NCBI GenBank assembly: GCA_934085595.1
Contig: CAKOHK010000004.1
Span: forward strand, 57,262-121,261
Length of the DNA stretch: 64,000 bases
From: an uncultured Bacilli bacterium
GTDB lineage: Bacteria > Bacillota_I > Bacilli_A > RF39 > UBA660
Reading direction: 5' to 3'
Below are positions 52,957-61,027 of this stretch, piece by piece. The translations under genes were made by a program, and so were the position numbers. The notes under the pieces were generated by a model. That model did not search any database. It saw nothing but the letters and a program-made list of their open reading frames with translations, and was not told where the DNA came from. Position 1 is the first letter of the stretch. The number at the start of each line of letters is the position of its first letter.

Positions 52957-53812
52957 TGATTTTAAAGATTATGAGTGTATTGATGCTGGGAATGGAGAGA
53001 AACTTGAAAGATGGGGTAATATTATACTTAGAAGACCTGATCCTTGGGCTTTATGGCTTCATGAAGATATAAGTGATTGGAATAAATATGATGCTTTATA
53101 TCATAGAAGTGATAAGGGTGGTGGATACTGGGAATATATTAAAGAAATACCTTCATATTGGACTATTAAATATAGAGATTTAACATTTAAAGTTAGCCCT
53201 ACTGGGTTTAAACATACTGGTCTTTTTCCTGAACAAGCTGTTAATTGGGATTTTATAATGGATAAAATAATTAATGCTAATAGAAGTATAAAAGTACTTA
53301 ATTTATTTGCTTATACTGGTGGGGCAACTATTGCAGCTTCTTTTGCTGGAGCAAGTAGTGTTACTCATGTTGATGCATCAAGTGGAATGAATGATTGGGC
53401 TAAAGAGAATGCAAAATTAACTGGAATTAGTGATAATAATATAAGATATATATGTGATGATGTTATGAAGTTTGTGCTAAGAGAAAAAAGAAGAGGTAAT
53501 AAGTATGATGCGATTATAATGGATCCTCCTACTTATGGAAGAGGACCTTCTAAGGAGTTGTGGAGATTTGAAGATAGTCTTAATAATTTAATAGAAGCAT
53601 GCACAGATATTCTTAGTGATAAACCTTTATTCTTTTTAATTAGTTCATATACTAAAGGAATAACACCTACTATACTTTCAAATGTAATGGAAACATCTAG
53701 TCTTAGCAAGCTTAATGGTAAAATTACATGCGATGAAATTGGAATTAAAATGAGTAAGCGTGATATGGTTTTACCTTGTGGCATATGTGGAAGATGGGAA
53801 AGCAATGATTAA
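52943..53812 (+). CDS. RlmI/RlmK-like SAM-dependent methyltransferase
   Basis: 289 residues of the COG1092 type without the N-terminal PUA domain. Blocks seen are FKHTGLFPEQAVNW, the SAM loop NLFAYTGGATI, VDASSGMNDWAKENA, and the catalytic-region MDPPTYGRG. Family members methylate 23S rRNA cytosines. ATG 52943 follows AGGAG. It overlaps the pseudouridine synthase gene downstream, giving a run of rRNA-modifying enzymes. Confidence 0.88.
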   Translation: MLVSNDFKDYECIDAGNGEKLERWGNIILRRPDPWALWLHEDISDWNKYDALYHRSDKGGGYWEYIKEIPSYWTIKYRDLTFKVSPTGFKHTGLFPEQAVNWDFIMDKIINANRSIKVLNLFAYTGGATIAASFAGASSVTHVDASSGMNDWAKENAKLTGISDNNIRYICDDVMKFVLREKRRGNKYDAIIMDPPTYGRGPSKELWRFEDSLNNLIEACTDILSDKPLFFLISSYTKGITPTILSNVMETSSLSKLNGKITCDEIGIKMSKRDMVLPCGICGRWESND

Positions 53813-54452
53813 TGTTATATATGAAGATAATCATTTGATTGTAGTAGAAAAACCTATTAATATGCTTACTCAAAGTGATAATACCAACGATAAAGACTTA
53901 TTAACATTATTAAAGGAATATATTAAAAATAAATATAATAAACCTGGTAATGTTTATTTAGGCCTTGTACATAGACTTGATAGACCTGTAGGTGGTATTA
54001 TGGTGTTTGCTAAAACAAGTAAGGCTGCATCTAGATTATCAAATCAAATTAGAGAGAAAACATTTAAAAAAACATATAATGCTGTAGTGATTGGAAATAT
54101 ACCTGATAGTGGTACATTGTGTGATAAATTATGTAAAGATACTAAAAATAATATAGTTTATGTTAGCGATAAAGGAAAAGAAGCAATTTTAAAATATAAT
54201 AAATTATCTTATAAAGATGGGATGAGTCTTGTTAATATTAATTTATTAACAGGAAGAAGTCATCAAATAAGAGTACAATTTATGAACTATGGATATCCAT
54301 TATATGGAGATAATAAATATAATAAGAATGCTAAAAATGGAGAGCAGATAGCTTTATTTGCTAAAAAAATAGAGTTTATACATCCAACTACTAAAGAGAA
54401 ACTTGTATTTGAAATTGATTTACCTAATAGATATCCGTTTAATATATTTTAG
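53805..54452 (+). CDS. RluA/RluD-family pseudouridine synthase
   Basis: 215 residues. The catalytic Asp is in HRLDRPVGG; VVEKPINML near the N terminus and LLTGRSHQIRVQF complete the family motifs. No S4 domain, so it is the short form. ATG 53805 overlaps the methyltransferase end by 8 bp. It likely modifies rRNA or tRNA uridines; the site is unknown. Confidence 0.9.
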   Translation: MINVIYEDNHLIVVEKPINMLTQSDNTNDKDLLTLLKEYIKNKYNKPGNVYLGLVHRLDRPVGGIMVFAKTSKAASRLSNQIREKTFKKTYNAVVIGNIPDSGTLCDKLCKDTKNNIVYVSDKGKEAILKYNKLSYKDGMSLVNINLLTGRSHQIRVQFMNYGYPLYGDNKYNKNAKNGEQIALFAKKIEFIHPTTKEKLVFEIDLPNRYPFNIF

Positions 54453-54461
54453 GAGGATAAT

Positions 54462-55250
54462 ATGTTTATAAATAATACTGAATACTTAGATCAACATTTT
54501 TTAATAGATAAAAGAGTTATTAACAAATTTATAGATGAATGTAATATTAGTATTAATGATGATATAGTTGAGATTGGACCTGGGAAGTGTATTCTTAGTG
54601 AAATAATAGCTCGTAAATGTAAAAGTTTGATACTAATAGAAAAAGATAATAGACTTGAACATTATATAAATGTTCTTATGGATAAATATAAAAATGTATC
54701 TGTGATATGGAATAGTGTACTTAATGTATATATACCGTCATGTGATAAGATAGTATCATCTCTTCCATATTCAATTACAGAGCCATTTATAGAAAAATTA
54801 CTTAGATGTGATTTTAGAGAATGCTTGTTAATAACTGGAAATAGATTTGCTCTTAGTATATATAATAAAGAAATTACTAAACTTAGTTTACTTGTTAATA
54901 GTTTTTTTAATGTAGAATATATAGAAAGTATTGATAAGAGTTCATTTAATCCAGAACCACGTGTTACTTCTGCGATGATAAAATTAACTCATAAAAATAG
55001 AAATGATTTATTAACAGATAGAAAGATGTTTATTTTTAGAGAGATGTTTTTTAATAGAAAGAGAAAACTTAAGAATAATTTAATAGAAAGTTTAATTGAA
55101 TATTATAAACTTAATGATAAAGTTTTAACTAAAAAAGAAAGTAAAAAAATAGTTAATACTTTTGGTATTAGTGATAATATACTTGATAAAGAGATGGAAC
55201 AGTTATCTAATTTAGAGTATAATATTATTTATGAAAGTATTAATTTTTAG
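54462..55250 (+). CDS. RsmA/Erm-like rRNA adenine methyltransferase paralogue
   Basis: 262 residues, the second member of this family in the window. The start YLDQHFLIDKRVINKF and SAM loop EIGPGKCILSE are standard, but motif IV reads SLPYSI (residues 100-105) instead of N-[LI]-PY. The catalytic-loop Asn is thus Ser. The C-terminal head retains FFNRKRKLKNNL. It could be a specialised dimethylase or monomethylase, an Erm-like resistance enzyme, or a non-catalytic assembly factor. AGGAGG precedes the ATG. It lies between pseudouridine synthase and gltX. Confidence 0.8.
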   Translation: MFINNTEYLDQHFLIDKRVINKFIDECNISINDDIVEIGPGKCILSEIIARKCKSLILIEKDNRLEHYINVLMDKYKNVSVIWNSVLNVYIPSCDKIVSSLPYSITEPFIEKLLRCDFRECLLITGNRFALSIYNKEITKLSLLVNSFFNVEYIESIDKSSFNPEPRVTSAMIKLTHKNRNDLLTDRKMFIFREMFFNRKRKLKNNLIESLIEYYKLNDKVLTKKESKKIVNTFGISDNILDKEMEQLSNLEYNIIYESINF

Positions 55251-55289
55251 ATATGTGTGCTATAATTAGTTTGTTTTTGGAGGTGTTTT

Positions 55290-56930
55290 ATGAATTATAA
55301 AGAACTTGCTGATTTATTATATCCTGATGTTACGATGAGTATAGATGATTTAGAGAAAAAGTATCCTAAGAGAGATTTACCTGATCATAGTGAGGTGTGT
55401 AGATTTGCACCTAGCCCTACTGGTAGAATGCATTTAGGTAATTTATTTGCGTCTTTTATGCCTGAAGTGTTTGCTCATCAAAGCAATGGTGTTTTTATTC
55501 TTAGAATAGAAGATACAGATGATAAAAGAGCTATAGAGAATGGAATTAATCTTATATTTAATGATCTTAGAGCATATAATTATCAAATAGATGAAAGTCC
55601 TCTTACTGGAGGAGAATATGGACCATATATTCAAACTCAAAGAAAAGATATATATAAAGTATGTGCTAAATATTTAGTTTCTATTGGAAGAGCTTATCCT
55701 TGTTTTTGTAGTGAAGAAGATTTAAATGTTATGAGAGAAAAACAAGAAAAGTGTAAAGAACGTATTGGTTATTATGGAAAATATGCTAAATGTAGAAATC
55801 TTAGTATAGAAGAAGTTAAAAAACATTTAGATAATGGAGATAAGTTCGTTCTAAGACTTAAATCTATGGGTGATTTTGAAAAGAAGATAGTTTATACAGA
55901 TTTAGTTAAGGGTAGACTTGAACTTCCTGAAAATGATATAGATCAAGTACTTGTTAAGTCTGATGGCATTCCACCTTATGCTTTTGCTCATGTTGTTGAT
56001 GATCATTTTATGAGAGTTACAGTCGTTACTCGTGATGACTCATATATATCTTCTGTACCTTATCATTTTGAAATATGGGATGCGATGGGATTTACTAAAC
56101 CTAGATTTGCTCATTTACTTCCTTTAAATATTAAAGATGGTGAAACTGTTAGAAAAATTAGTAAAAGAAAAGATCCTGAAGCTGCGGTTGCTTTTTATCA
56201 TGAAAGAGGTATACCAGTAGAAGCAATTAAATTATATTTTGCTACACTATTAAACTCTAACTTTGAAGAATGGTATATAGCAAATCCTAATAAATCATAT
56301 AGAGATTTCCATTTTGATTTTTCTAAGATGAGTAAGAGTGGCCCTTTGTTTGATATGGAAAAGCTTATAAATATATCAAGAAATTACTTAAGTAGAATAA
56401 GTGCTCCTGTGTTATATGAAAACTTAAAAAAATGGGCTAGTGAGTTTGATAAAGAGTTTTATGATATTATTGATAAATATAAAGAATATACTATTAATAT
56501 ATTAAATATAGAACGTGAACAAGATAAACCAAGAAAAGATTTTAGTTGTTACTCAGATATTAAAAATTATATTTGGTATATGTTTAATGAATATTTTGAT
56601 AGTGCTGATCGAGAATATGAGTTTAAAAATATTACTGATAGAGCACTTATTAAAGAAATATTAAAAGAGTATATGGATAATTATTATGATGTTTCTGATG
56701 ATAAAGATACTTGGTTTAATAAAATGAAAGAATTAGCTGTTAAGTTTGGATTTGCTAGTAATATGAAAGAATATAAAAATAATCCTGAAGCATTTAAAGG
56801 AAATATAACAGATATAGCAACTGTTATTAGAGTAGGTGTCACTACTAGAAGTATGACTCCTGATTTATATGATATTTTAGGGTTACTTGGAAAAGAAGAA
56901 ATTAATAGAAGAATTGATATGATAAACTGA
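55290..56930 (+). CDS. gltX: Glutamate-tRNA ligase
   Basis: A class I synthetase of 546 residues charging tRNA-Glu. The HIGH-like motif is HLGN (48-51) after FAPSPTGRM, and the KMSKS-like motif is KISKR near 290. An N-terminal extension of about 35 residues precedes the Rossmann fold. The zinc-like region is CFCSEEDL. GGAGG precedes ATG 55290. The stop codon lies within the terminator stem. Only this one gltX is visible in the window. Confidence 0.93.
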   Translation: MNYKELADLLYPDVTMSIDDLEKKYPKRDLPDHSEVCRFAPSPTGRMHLGNLFASFMPEVFAHQSNGVFILRIEDTDDKRAIENGINLIFNDLRAYNYQIDESPLTGGEYGPYIQTQRKDIYKVCAKYLVSIGRAYPCFCSEEDLNVMREKQEKCKERIGYYGKYAKCRNLSIEEVKKHLDNGDKFVLRLKSMGDFEKKIVYTDLVKGRLELPENDIDQVLVKSDGIPPYAFAHVVDDHFMRVTVVTRDDSYISSVPYHFEIWDAMGFTKPRFAHLLPLNIKDGETVRKISKRKDPEAAVAFYHERGIPVEAIKLYFATLLNSNFEEWYIANPNKSYRDFHFDFSKMSKSGPLFDMEKLINISRNYLSRISAPVLYENLKKWASEFDKEFYDIIDKYKEYTINILNIEREQDKPRKDFSCYSDIKNYIWYMFNEYFDSADREYEFKNITDRALIKEILKEYMDNYYDVSDDKDTWFNKMKELAVKFGFASNMKEYKNNPEAFKGNITDIATVIRVGVTTRSMTPDLYDILGLLGKEEINRRIDMIN

Positions 56931-56949
56931 CTTTGAGTCAGTTTTTTTG
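56924..56949 (+). terminator. gltX terminator containing the stop codon
   Basis: AAACTGACT (56924-56932) and AGTCAGTTT (56936-56944), loop TTG, then T. The TGA stop (56928-56930) is in the stem. Confidence 0.85.
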
Positions 56950-57047
56950 GAAAAATGTGATATATTAGTACTGAAATGGCTGGAAAAATGTGATAAAACG
57001 GTATCAAAATAGTCGGAAAAATGTGTAAAATTATATTGGCGAGGGAA
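56949..57047. repeat. Three direct repeats with a 33-bp period
   Basis: GGAAAAATGTG begins at 56949, 56982 and 57015, exactly 33 bp apart; the first two copies share GGAAAAATGTGATA and a diverged remainder. The array starts inside the T run of the gltX terminator. No transposase lies nearby. It could be the end of an eroded insertion element or a binding-site array. Confidence 0.6.
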
Positions 57048-57097
57048 AGTTTTTAATTTTCCTATATTTTATGACTATGTTTCTTAAAAGATATTTG

Positions 57098-57133
57098 AAA
57101 AATAAATAATAGGTTTTCCTATTATTTATTTTT
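57098..57133. terminator. Long bidirectional terminator
   Basis: A 16-bp perfect stem (57098-57113 with 57118-57133) with a TTTT loop. It includes the stop codon of the minus-strand lysozyme gene (57122-57124). Confidence 0.85.
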
Positions 57134-58267
57134 ATAAAGTATATCTAAATCTACATAACCATTTATACCATTAACTATACCAGTATTTGTGAACTGCCAT
57201 ATTTGGTAGTCTTTTTTATAATTGGTTTTATCTGTATAATGTGCTAGCCATGTTTTATCATAGTCTTTCCAGATATTCTCTAAATAATATTTACTACTAT
57301 ACATATATGAAGTGTAACCATTATTATTTAATTCATCCATAAATGATTTTGCTATATTATTTAGTTTTTTAATACTTACATTATATGAGTTTATATTATT
57401 CCAATTCTCCCAATCAAATGAAATACCTAATTCTAATTTTTCATTATTTAATTCGTTTATAATCCATTTAGCATGTTCTTTTGATTCTTCTTCTGTTTTA
57501 GCATATGAATAAAAATATATTCCTACATCAAGTCCTGCTTCTTTTGCTTTTTTTAGATTATTTTTAAACTTTGTATCATAAACTATTTCACCATCTTTAT
57601 TATAACCATAACCTATTCTAATTATAACAAACTCTATTCCTTCATTTTTAACTTTGTTATAATCAACATCGCCTTGCCATGAAGAAACATCTATACCTAT
57701 CTTGTTATCATCATTTTTATACGTTTTGATAATGTCTTTGATATAATTTTTCTTAGACTCTTTGCTTTCAGATTGTTTTATTTTATTTTTAACAATCAAT
57801 TTTATATTTTTTTCATTTCTATTATTACTATTATCTATAGCGATATATTTTAAATTATATGTTCCTTCTTTATTGATATCATAATCCCCTTCAATATAAC
57901 AATTAGGTTTATCATCATAATCATCAATACATATTTGTTTGTTAACTAAATCTATATTTTTTGATTTTTCTATAGTAAAACTATTACTACCTAATATTAA
58001 TGGAGGAGTATTATCAATAACTTTATAATTTATAACATATAAAGCATTATCATTTTCATAAGTATATTTATAAGAACCAAGTGTATCTTTTTCTAAAATA
58101 TCATCACTATCAATATTTAATATATCTTTTACATATATAGATTCTCCATATGATATTATAGTATCTTTAACTATTTTATTTTTAATATGATATAGCTTTG
58201 TTCTTAATAAGAATATAGATATAAAAACTATTACTATTGTTAACATTATATAATTAATTTTCTTCAT
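57122..58267 (-). CDS. Membrane-anchored GH25 lysozyme with Ig-like domain
   Basis: 381 residues: N-terminal signal anchor (6-22), an Ig-like DUF5011-type domain (about 85-160; DNTPPLILG, KEGTYNLKYIAIDNS), and a GH25 muramidase (190-381). Catalytic acids are Asp193 in GIDVSSWQGD and the Asp285/Glu287 pair in SFDWENW. It likely remodels peptidoglycan from the outer face of the membrane. The start ATG 58267 has no obvious Shine-Dalgarno. Confidence 0.9.
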   Translation of the reverse strand: MKKINYIMLTIVIVFISIFLLRTKLYHIKNKIVKDTIISYGESIYVKDILNIDSDDILEKDTLGSYKYTYENDNALYVINYKVIDNTPPLILGSNSFTIEKSKNIDLVNKQICIDDYDDKPNCYIEGDYDINKEGTYNLKYIAIDNSNNRNEKNIKLIVKNKIKQSESKESKKNYIKDIIKTYKNDDNKIGIDVSSWQGDVDYNKVKNEGIEFVIIRIGYGYNKDGEIVYDTKFKNNLKKAKEAGLDVGIYFYSYAKTEEESKEHAKWIINELNNEKLELGISFDWENWNNINSYNVSIKKLNNIAKSFMDELNNNGYTSYMYSSKYYLENIWKDYDKTWLAHYTDKTNYKKDYQIWQFTNTGIVNGINGYVDLDILYKNK

Positions 58268-58339
58268 ATTATAATTATATAATATTATTTAGCATTTTTA
58301 AATATGAATATTTATGATATATTATAAGTGGAGGAATGT

Positions 58340-58576
58340 ATGTTTAAATATGATAATGATAATGAAGTTCTTAAAAACTTTGTTATTAGTAACTATAAAG
58401 TATATTATGAAAGTGCTGTTAGAAAACTTGCGTGTGATGATGCGATAGATGAAAATGGTAATTTAAGAGAACAATATGTGCTTAGTGATGAGAAAATTAA
58501 AGCAATTAATTATGTTAGTCCAGAAGTACTTGATAGAGACATAGAAGAATATAAAAGTAATGGTAAATCAATGTAA
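58340..58576 (+). CDS. Small charged protein of unknown function
   Basis: 78 residues, acidic and helical (FKYDNDNEVLKNFVISNYK, then SPEVLDRDIEEYK). No membrane segment and no known family. GGAGG lies before ATG 58340. It is a separate short gene upstream of lemA with about 60 bp between them. Confidence 0.6.
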   Translation: MFKYDNDNEVLKNFVISNYKVYYESAVRKLACDDAIDENGNLREQYVLSDEKIKAINYVSPEVLDRDIEEYKSNGKSM

Positions 58577-58638
58577 ATATCATTATTTTTTCTTGAATAA
58601 ATAGTAGATTATTGTATAATATTATTAAGGAGGATATT

Positions 58639-59181
58639 ATGTGGATTGCAATTATAATTTTAGCTGTTTTGGTATTATTAGTTATTGGTTGTTATAACTC
58701 ATTAATTCTTTTAAGAAATAAGGTTAGAGATCAATGGGCACAAATAGATGTTCAATTAAAAAGAAGATTTGATTTAATACCTAATTTAGTAGAAACTGTT
58801 AAAGGTTATGCTAAACATGAAAAAGAAACATTTGAGAAAGTTATTAAGGCTAGAAATAGTTTTAATGAAGCTAAAACGCCAGAAGATGAAATGAAAGCTA
58901 ATAATGAACTTAGTAATGGTATTACAAAAATATTTGCTTTAGCTGAAAGTTATCCAGAATTAAAAGCAGATGCTAACTTTACTAAGTTACAAGATGAACT
59001 TAAAGAAACAGAAGATAAAATATCTTATGCTAGACAATTTTATAATGATAATGTAATGGCATATCAAAATAAACTTGAGATGTTTCCAAGTAATATAGTA
59101 GCTAGCATATTTAGATTTAAACCTGAACCTTTCTTTGCTGCTAATGAAAAAGAAAGAGAAAATGTTCAAGTTAAATTTTAG
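58639..59181 (+). CDS. lemA: LemA family protein
   Basis: 180 residues: one N-terminal membrane helix (3-22), then a long helical domain with the family pattern YNSLILLRNKVRDQWAQID, RRFDLIPNLVETVKGY and the terminal MFPSNIVASIF. The function of LemA is unknown. It is very often beside DUF2207 or TPM proteins, as here. AAGGAGG precedes ATG 58639; the longer in-frame start lies before that Shine-Dalgarno. The stop overlaps the terminator. Confidence 0.93.
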   Translation: MWIAIIILAVLVLLVIGCYNSLILLRNKVRDQWAQIDVQLKRRFDLIPNLVETVKGYAKHEKETFEKVIKARNSFNEAKTPEDEMKANNELSNGITKIFALAESYPELKADANFTKLQDELKETEDKISYARQFYNDNVMAYQNKLEMFPSNIVASIFRFKPEPFFAANEKERENVQVKF

Positions 59182-59204
59182 ACTTACTTAGTTAAGTCTT
59201 TTTT
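59180..59204 (+). terminator. lemA terminator overlapping the stop codon
   Basis: AGACTTA (59180-59186) and TAAGTCT (59193-59199) with a T run. The TAG stop is at 59179-59181. Some read-through to the DUF2207 gene is likely. Confidence 0.7.
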
Positions 59205-59219
59205 AGAATGGGGTATATT

Positions 59220-60896
59220 ATGAAAAGATATATATTTATTATACTTTTTATGTTTTTTATATTTAGTTTTAAAGTAAGCGCTAATAGTTTATATAATATA
59301 GATATGAATGTTACGTTAAATAAAGATGGAAGTGCTAGAATAACTGAAGTATGGGATATGAAAAATAGTAAAGATACTGAAGTATATAAGGCTATGTATA
59401 ATTTAGGTAATATGAAAATTAGTAATTTAGATGTAAGTCTTGGAAATACTAAGTTTAATTATGTAAGTAATTGGAATATAAATGGAAGCTTTGAAGATAA
59501 AAAATATAAAAGTGGATTTAATTATACTAGTGATGGAACTGAAATATGTTTTGGTATAAGTGAATATGGACGTAAGAAATATACTTTTTCTTATGATGTA
59601 AGTAATGTTATATTTAATGTAGAGGATGCTCAAGTATTATATTTTAAGTTTATAGATTATATGAGTGTTATGGATGATATGACATATAGTATTAAAGTAA
59701 GTGGACCTAATACTTATAGTGATACATTAGATGTATGGGGATATGGTGTTAAAGGTTATACTTATGTTAAAGATGGAAGTATATATTCTAGTAATGAGGA
59801 GAAAACTTATTTAAATAATAAAAAAGATTACTATGTTATGCTGGTTAAATATGATTTAGGTACATTTAATACTAATAATAGTTATGAAGAATATAGTACA
59901 TTTGATGATGTATATAATAAAGCACAAGATGGTACATATAACTATGATTATGATGAAGAAGATGATAGTAGTATAATAGAAACTATTATAGATTTAATTC
60001 TTTATGTATTTTTACCAATTTTTATAATAATATTTGGTATTTTAAAAACTAATAAATATAAGTTTGGTGAAGCAGGTAAGAAAATTAAAATGAAAGAAAT
60101 TAATATGTTTAGAGATATACCTTGTAAGAAGGATGTATTTAGAGCATATTTTATAGCACAAGCATATTCTTTAAATAAAAATAATACTGATTTTTTAGGA
60201 ACTTTATTTTTAAAATGGATATATGAAGATAAGATAAGTATTAGAAAAGAAATTAAAAAGAAATTATTAAAAGAGAAAGAAGTTACATCTTTAGTACTTA
60301 ATGAAAATGTTATTTTTGATAATGGTAGTGAAAAAGAAATTTATGATATATTATATAAAGCTTCTGGCGATGGTATACTTGAAAATAATGAGTTTGAAAA
60401 GTATGCTAAAAATAATTATAAAAAAGTAGAAAAATGGTTTGATAGTGCTGAAGCTTACGGAAGGGGTTTATATATTCAAGATGGTTTAGTTACTAAAAAT
60501 GGTCAGAAATATTTAATTGATGATAAACTTAAAACTGATGCGATAGAGCTTGCAGGTCTTAAGAAGTATTTACTTGAGTTTGCATCTATGGATACTAAAG
60601 AGGCAATAGAAGTTAAACTTTGGAAAGAATATTTAATGTATGCTCAAATATTTGGTATTGCTGATAAGGTTGCTGCTCAGTTTAAGAAATTATATCCTGA
60701 AGTAATTAGTGATATGAGTAATAATAATGTTGATATTGGAGATGTTATTTTAATTAATAATATGAGTACTACTTTTGTAAGAGCTGTTAGTAGTGCTAGA
60801 AGCGCCGCTGAAAATTATTCTTCCGGTGGTGGAGGATTTAATGTTGGTGGTGGAGGTGGAGGCTCCTTCGGTGGTGGAGGAGGCGGAACTAGGTAG
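59220..60896 (+). CDS. DUF2207-family membrane protein with Gly-rich tail
   Basis: 558 residues: a signal peptide (1-21), an external beta-rich DUF2207 domain (about 25-225; KDGSARITEVWDM), a membrane helix (about 258-276), a cytoplasmic helical part, and a tail of repeated Gly that ends GGGGTR. The family is unknown in function but is found with LemA. Here a single membrane helix is seen after the signal, fewer than in many members. Confidence 0.85.
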   Translation: MKRYIFIILFMFFIFSFKVSANSLYNIDMNVTLNKDGSARITEVWDMKNSKDTEVYKAMYNLGNMKISNLDVSLGNTKFNYVSNWNINGSFEDKKYKSGFNYTSDGTEICFGISEYGRKKYTFSYDVSNVIFNVEDAQVLYFKFIDYMSVMDDMTYSIKVSGPNTYSDTLDVWGYGVKGYTYVKDGSIYSSNEEKTYLNNKKDYYVMLVKYDLGTFNTNNSYEEYSTFDDVYNKAQDGTYNYDYDEEDDSSIIETIIDLILYVFLPIFIIIFGILKTNKYKFGEAGKKIKMKEINMFRDIPCKKDVFRAYFIAQAYSLNKNNTDFLGTLFLKWIYEDKISIRKEIKKKLLKEKEVTSLVLNENVIFDNGSEKEIYDILYKASGDGILENNEFEKYAKNNYKKVEKWFDSAEAYGRGLYIQDGLVTKNGQKYLIDDKLKTDAIELAGLKKYLLEFASMDTKEAIEVKLWKEYLMYAQIFGIADKVAAQFKKLYPEVISDMSNNNVDIGDVILINNMSTTFVRAVSSARSAAENYSSGGGGFNVGGGGGGSFGGGGGGTR

Positions 60897-60922
60897 TCAC
60901 CTCATGTAAATTATGTATTTAA

Positions 60923-60954
60923 AAAGTCAAACTTTGTTGTTTGGCTTTCTTTCT
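60923..60954 (+). terminator. Terminator after the DUF2207 gene
   Basis: AAAGTCAAAC (60923-60932) and GTTTGGCTTT (60939-60948), a 10-bp stem with one G-T pair, then T-rich sequence. Confidence 0.75.
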
Positions 60955-60970
60955 TTTGCGAAAAAGTGAT

Positions 60971-61015
60971 TTATCGACCAAAATTGATATGTGCACGTGC
61001 AAAAATGATCGATAA
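60971..61015. promoter_or_regulatory. Nested palindromes between convergent genes
   Basis: TTATCGA (60971-60977) and TCGATAA (61009-61015) flank a central 10-bp palindrome TGCACGTGCA (60992-61001). This is unusually GC-containing for the region. On the minus strand it may serve as terminator for the symporter gene, but the T run is weak, so a protein-binding site is also possible. Confidence 0.45.
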
Positions 61016-61027
61016 CTTTACTTTTTG

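Noticed and set aside
56949..57047. CRISPR array
   Set aside because: Only three units, the conserved part is 11-14 bp, and the remainder of each unit is a diverged copy rather than a unique spacer; no cas genes.
60992..61001. CACGTG at TGCACGTGCA as a parS site
   Set aside because: Flanking bases do not fit TGTT/AACA, so I list it only as an unexplained palindrome.
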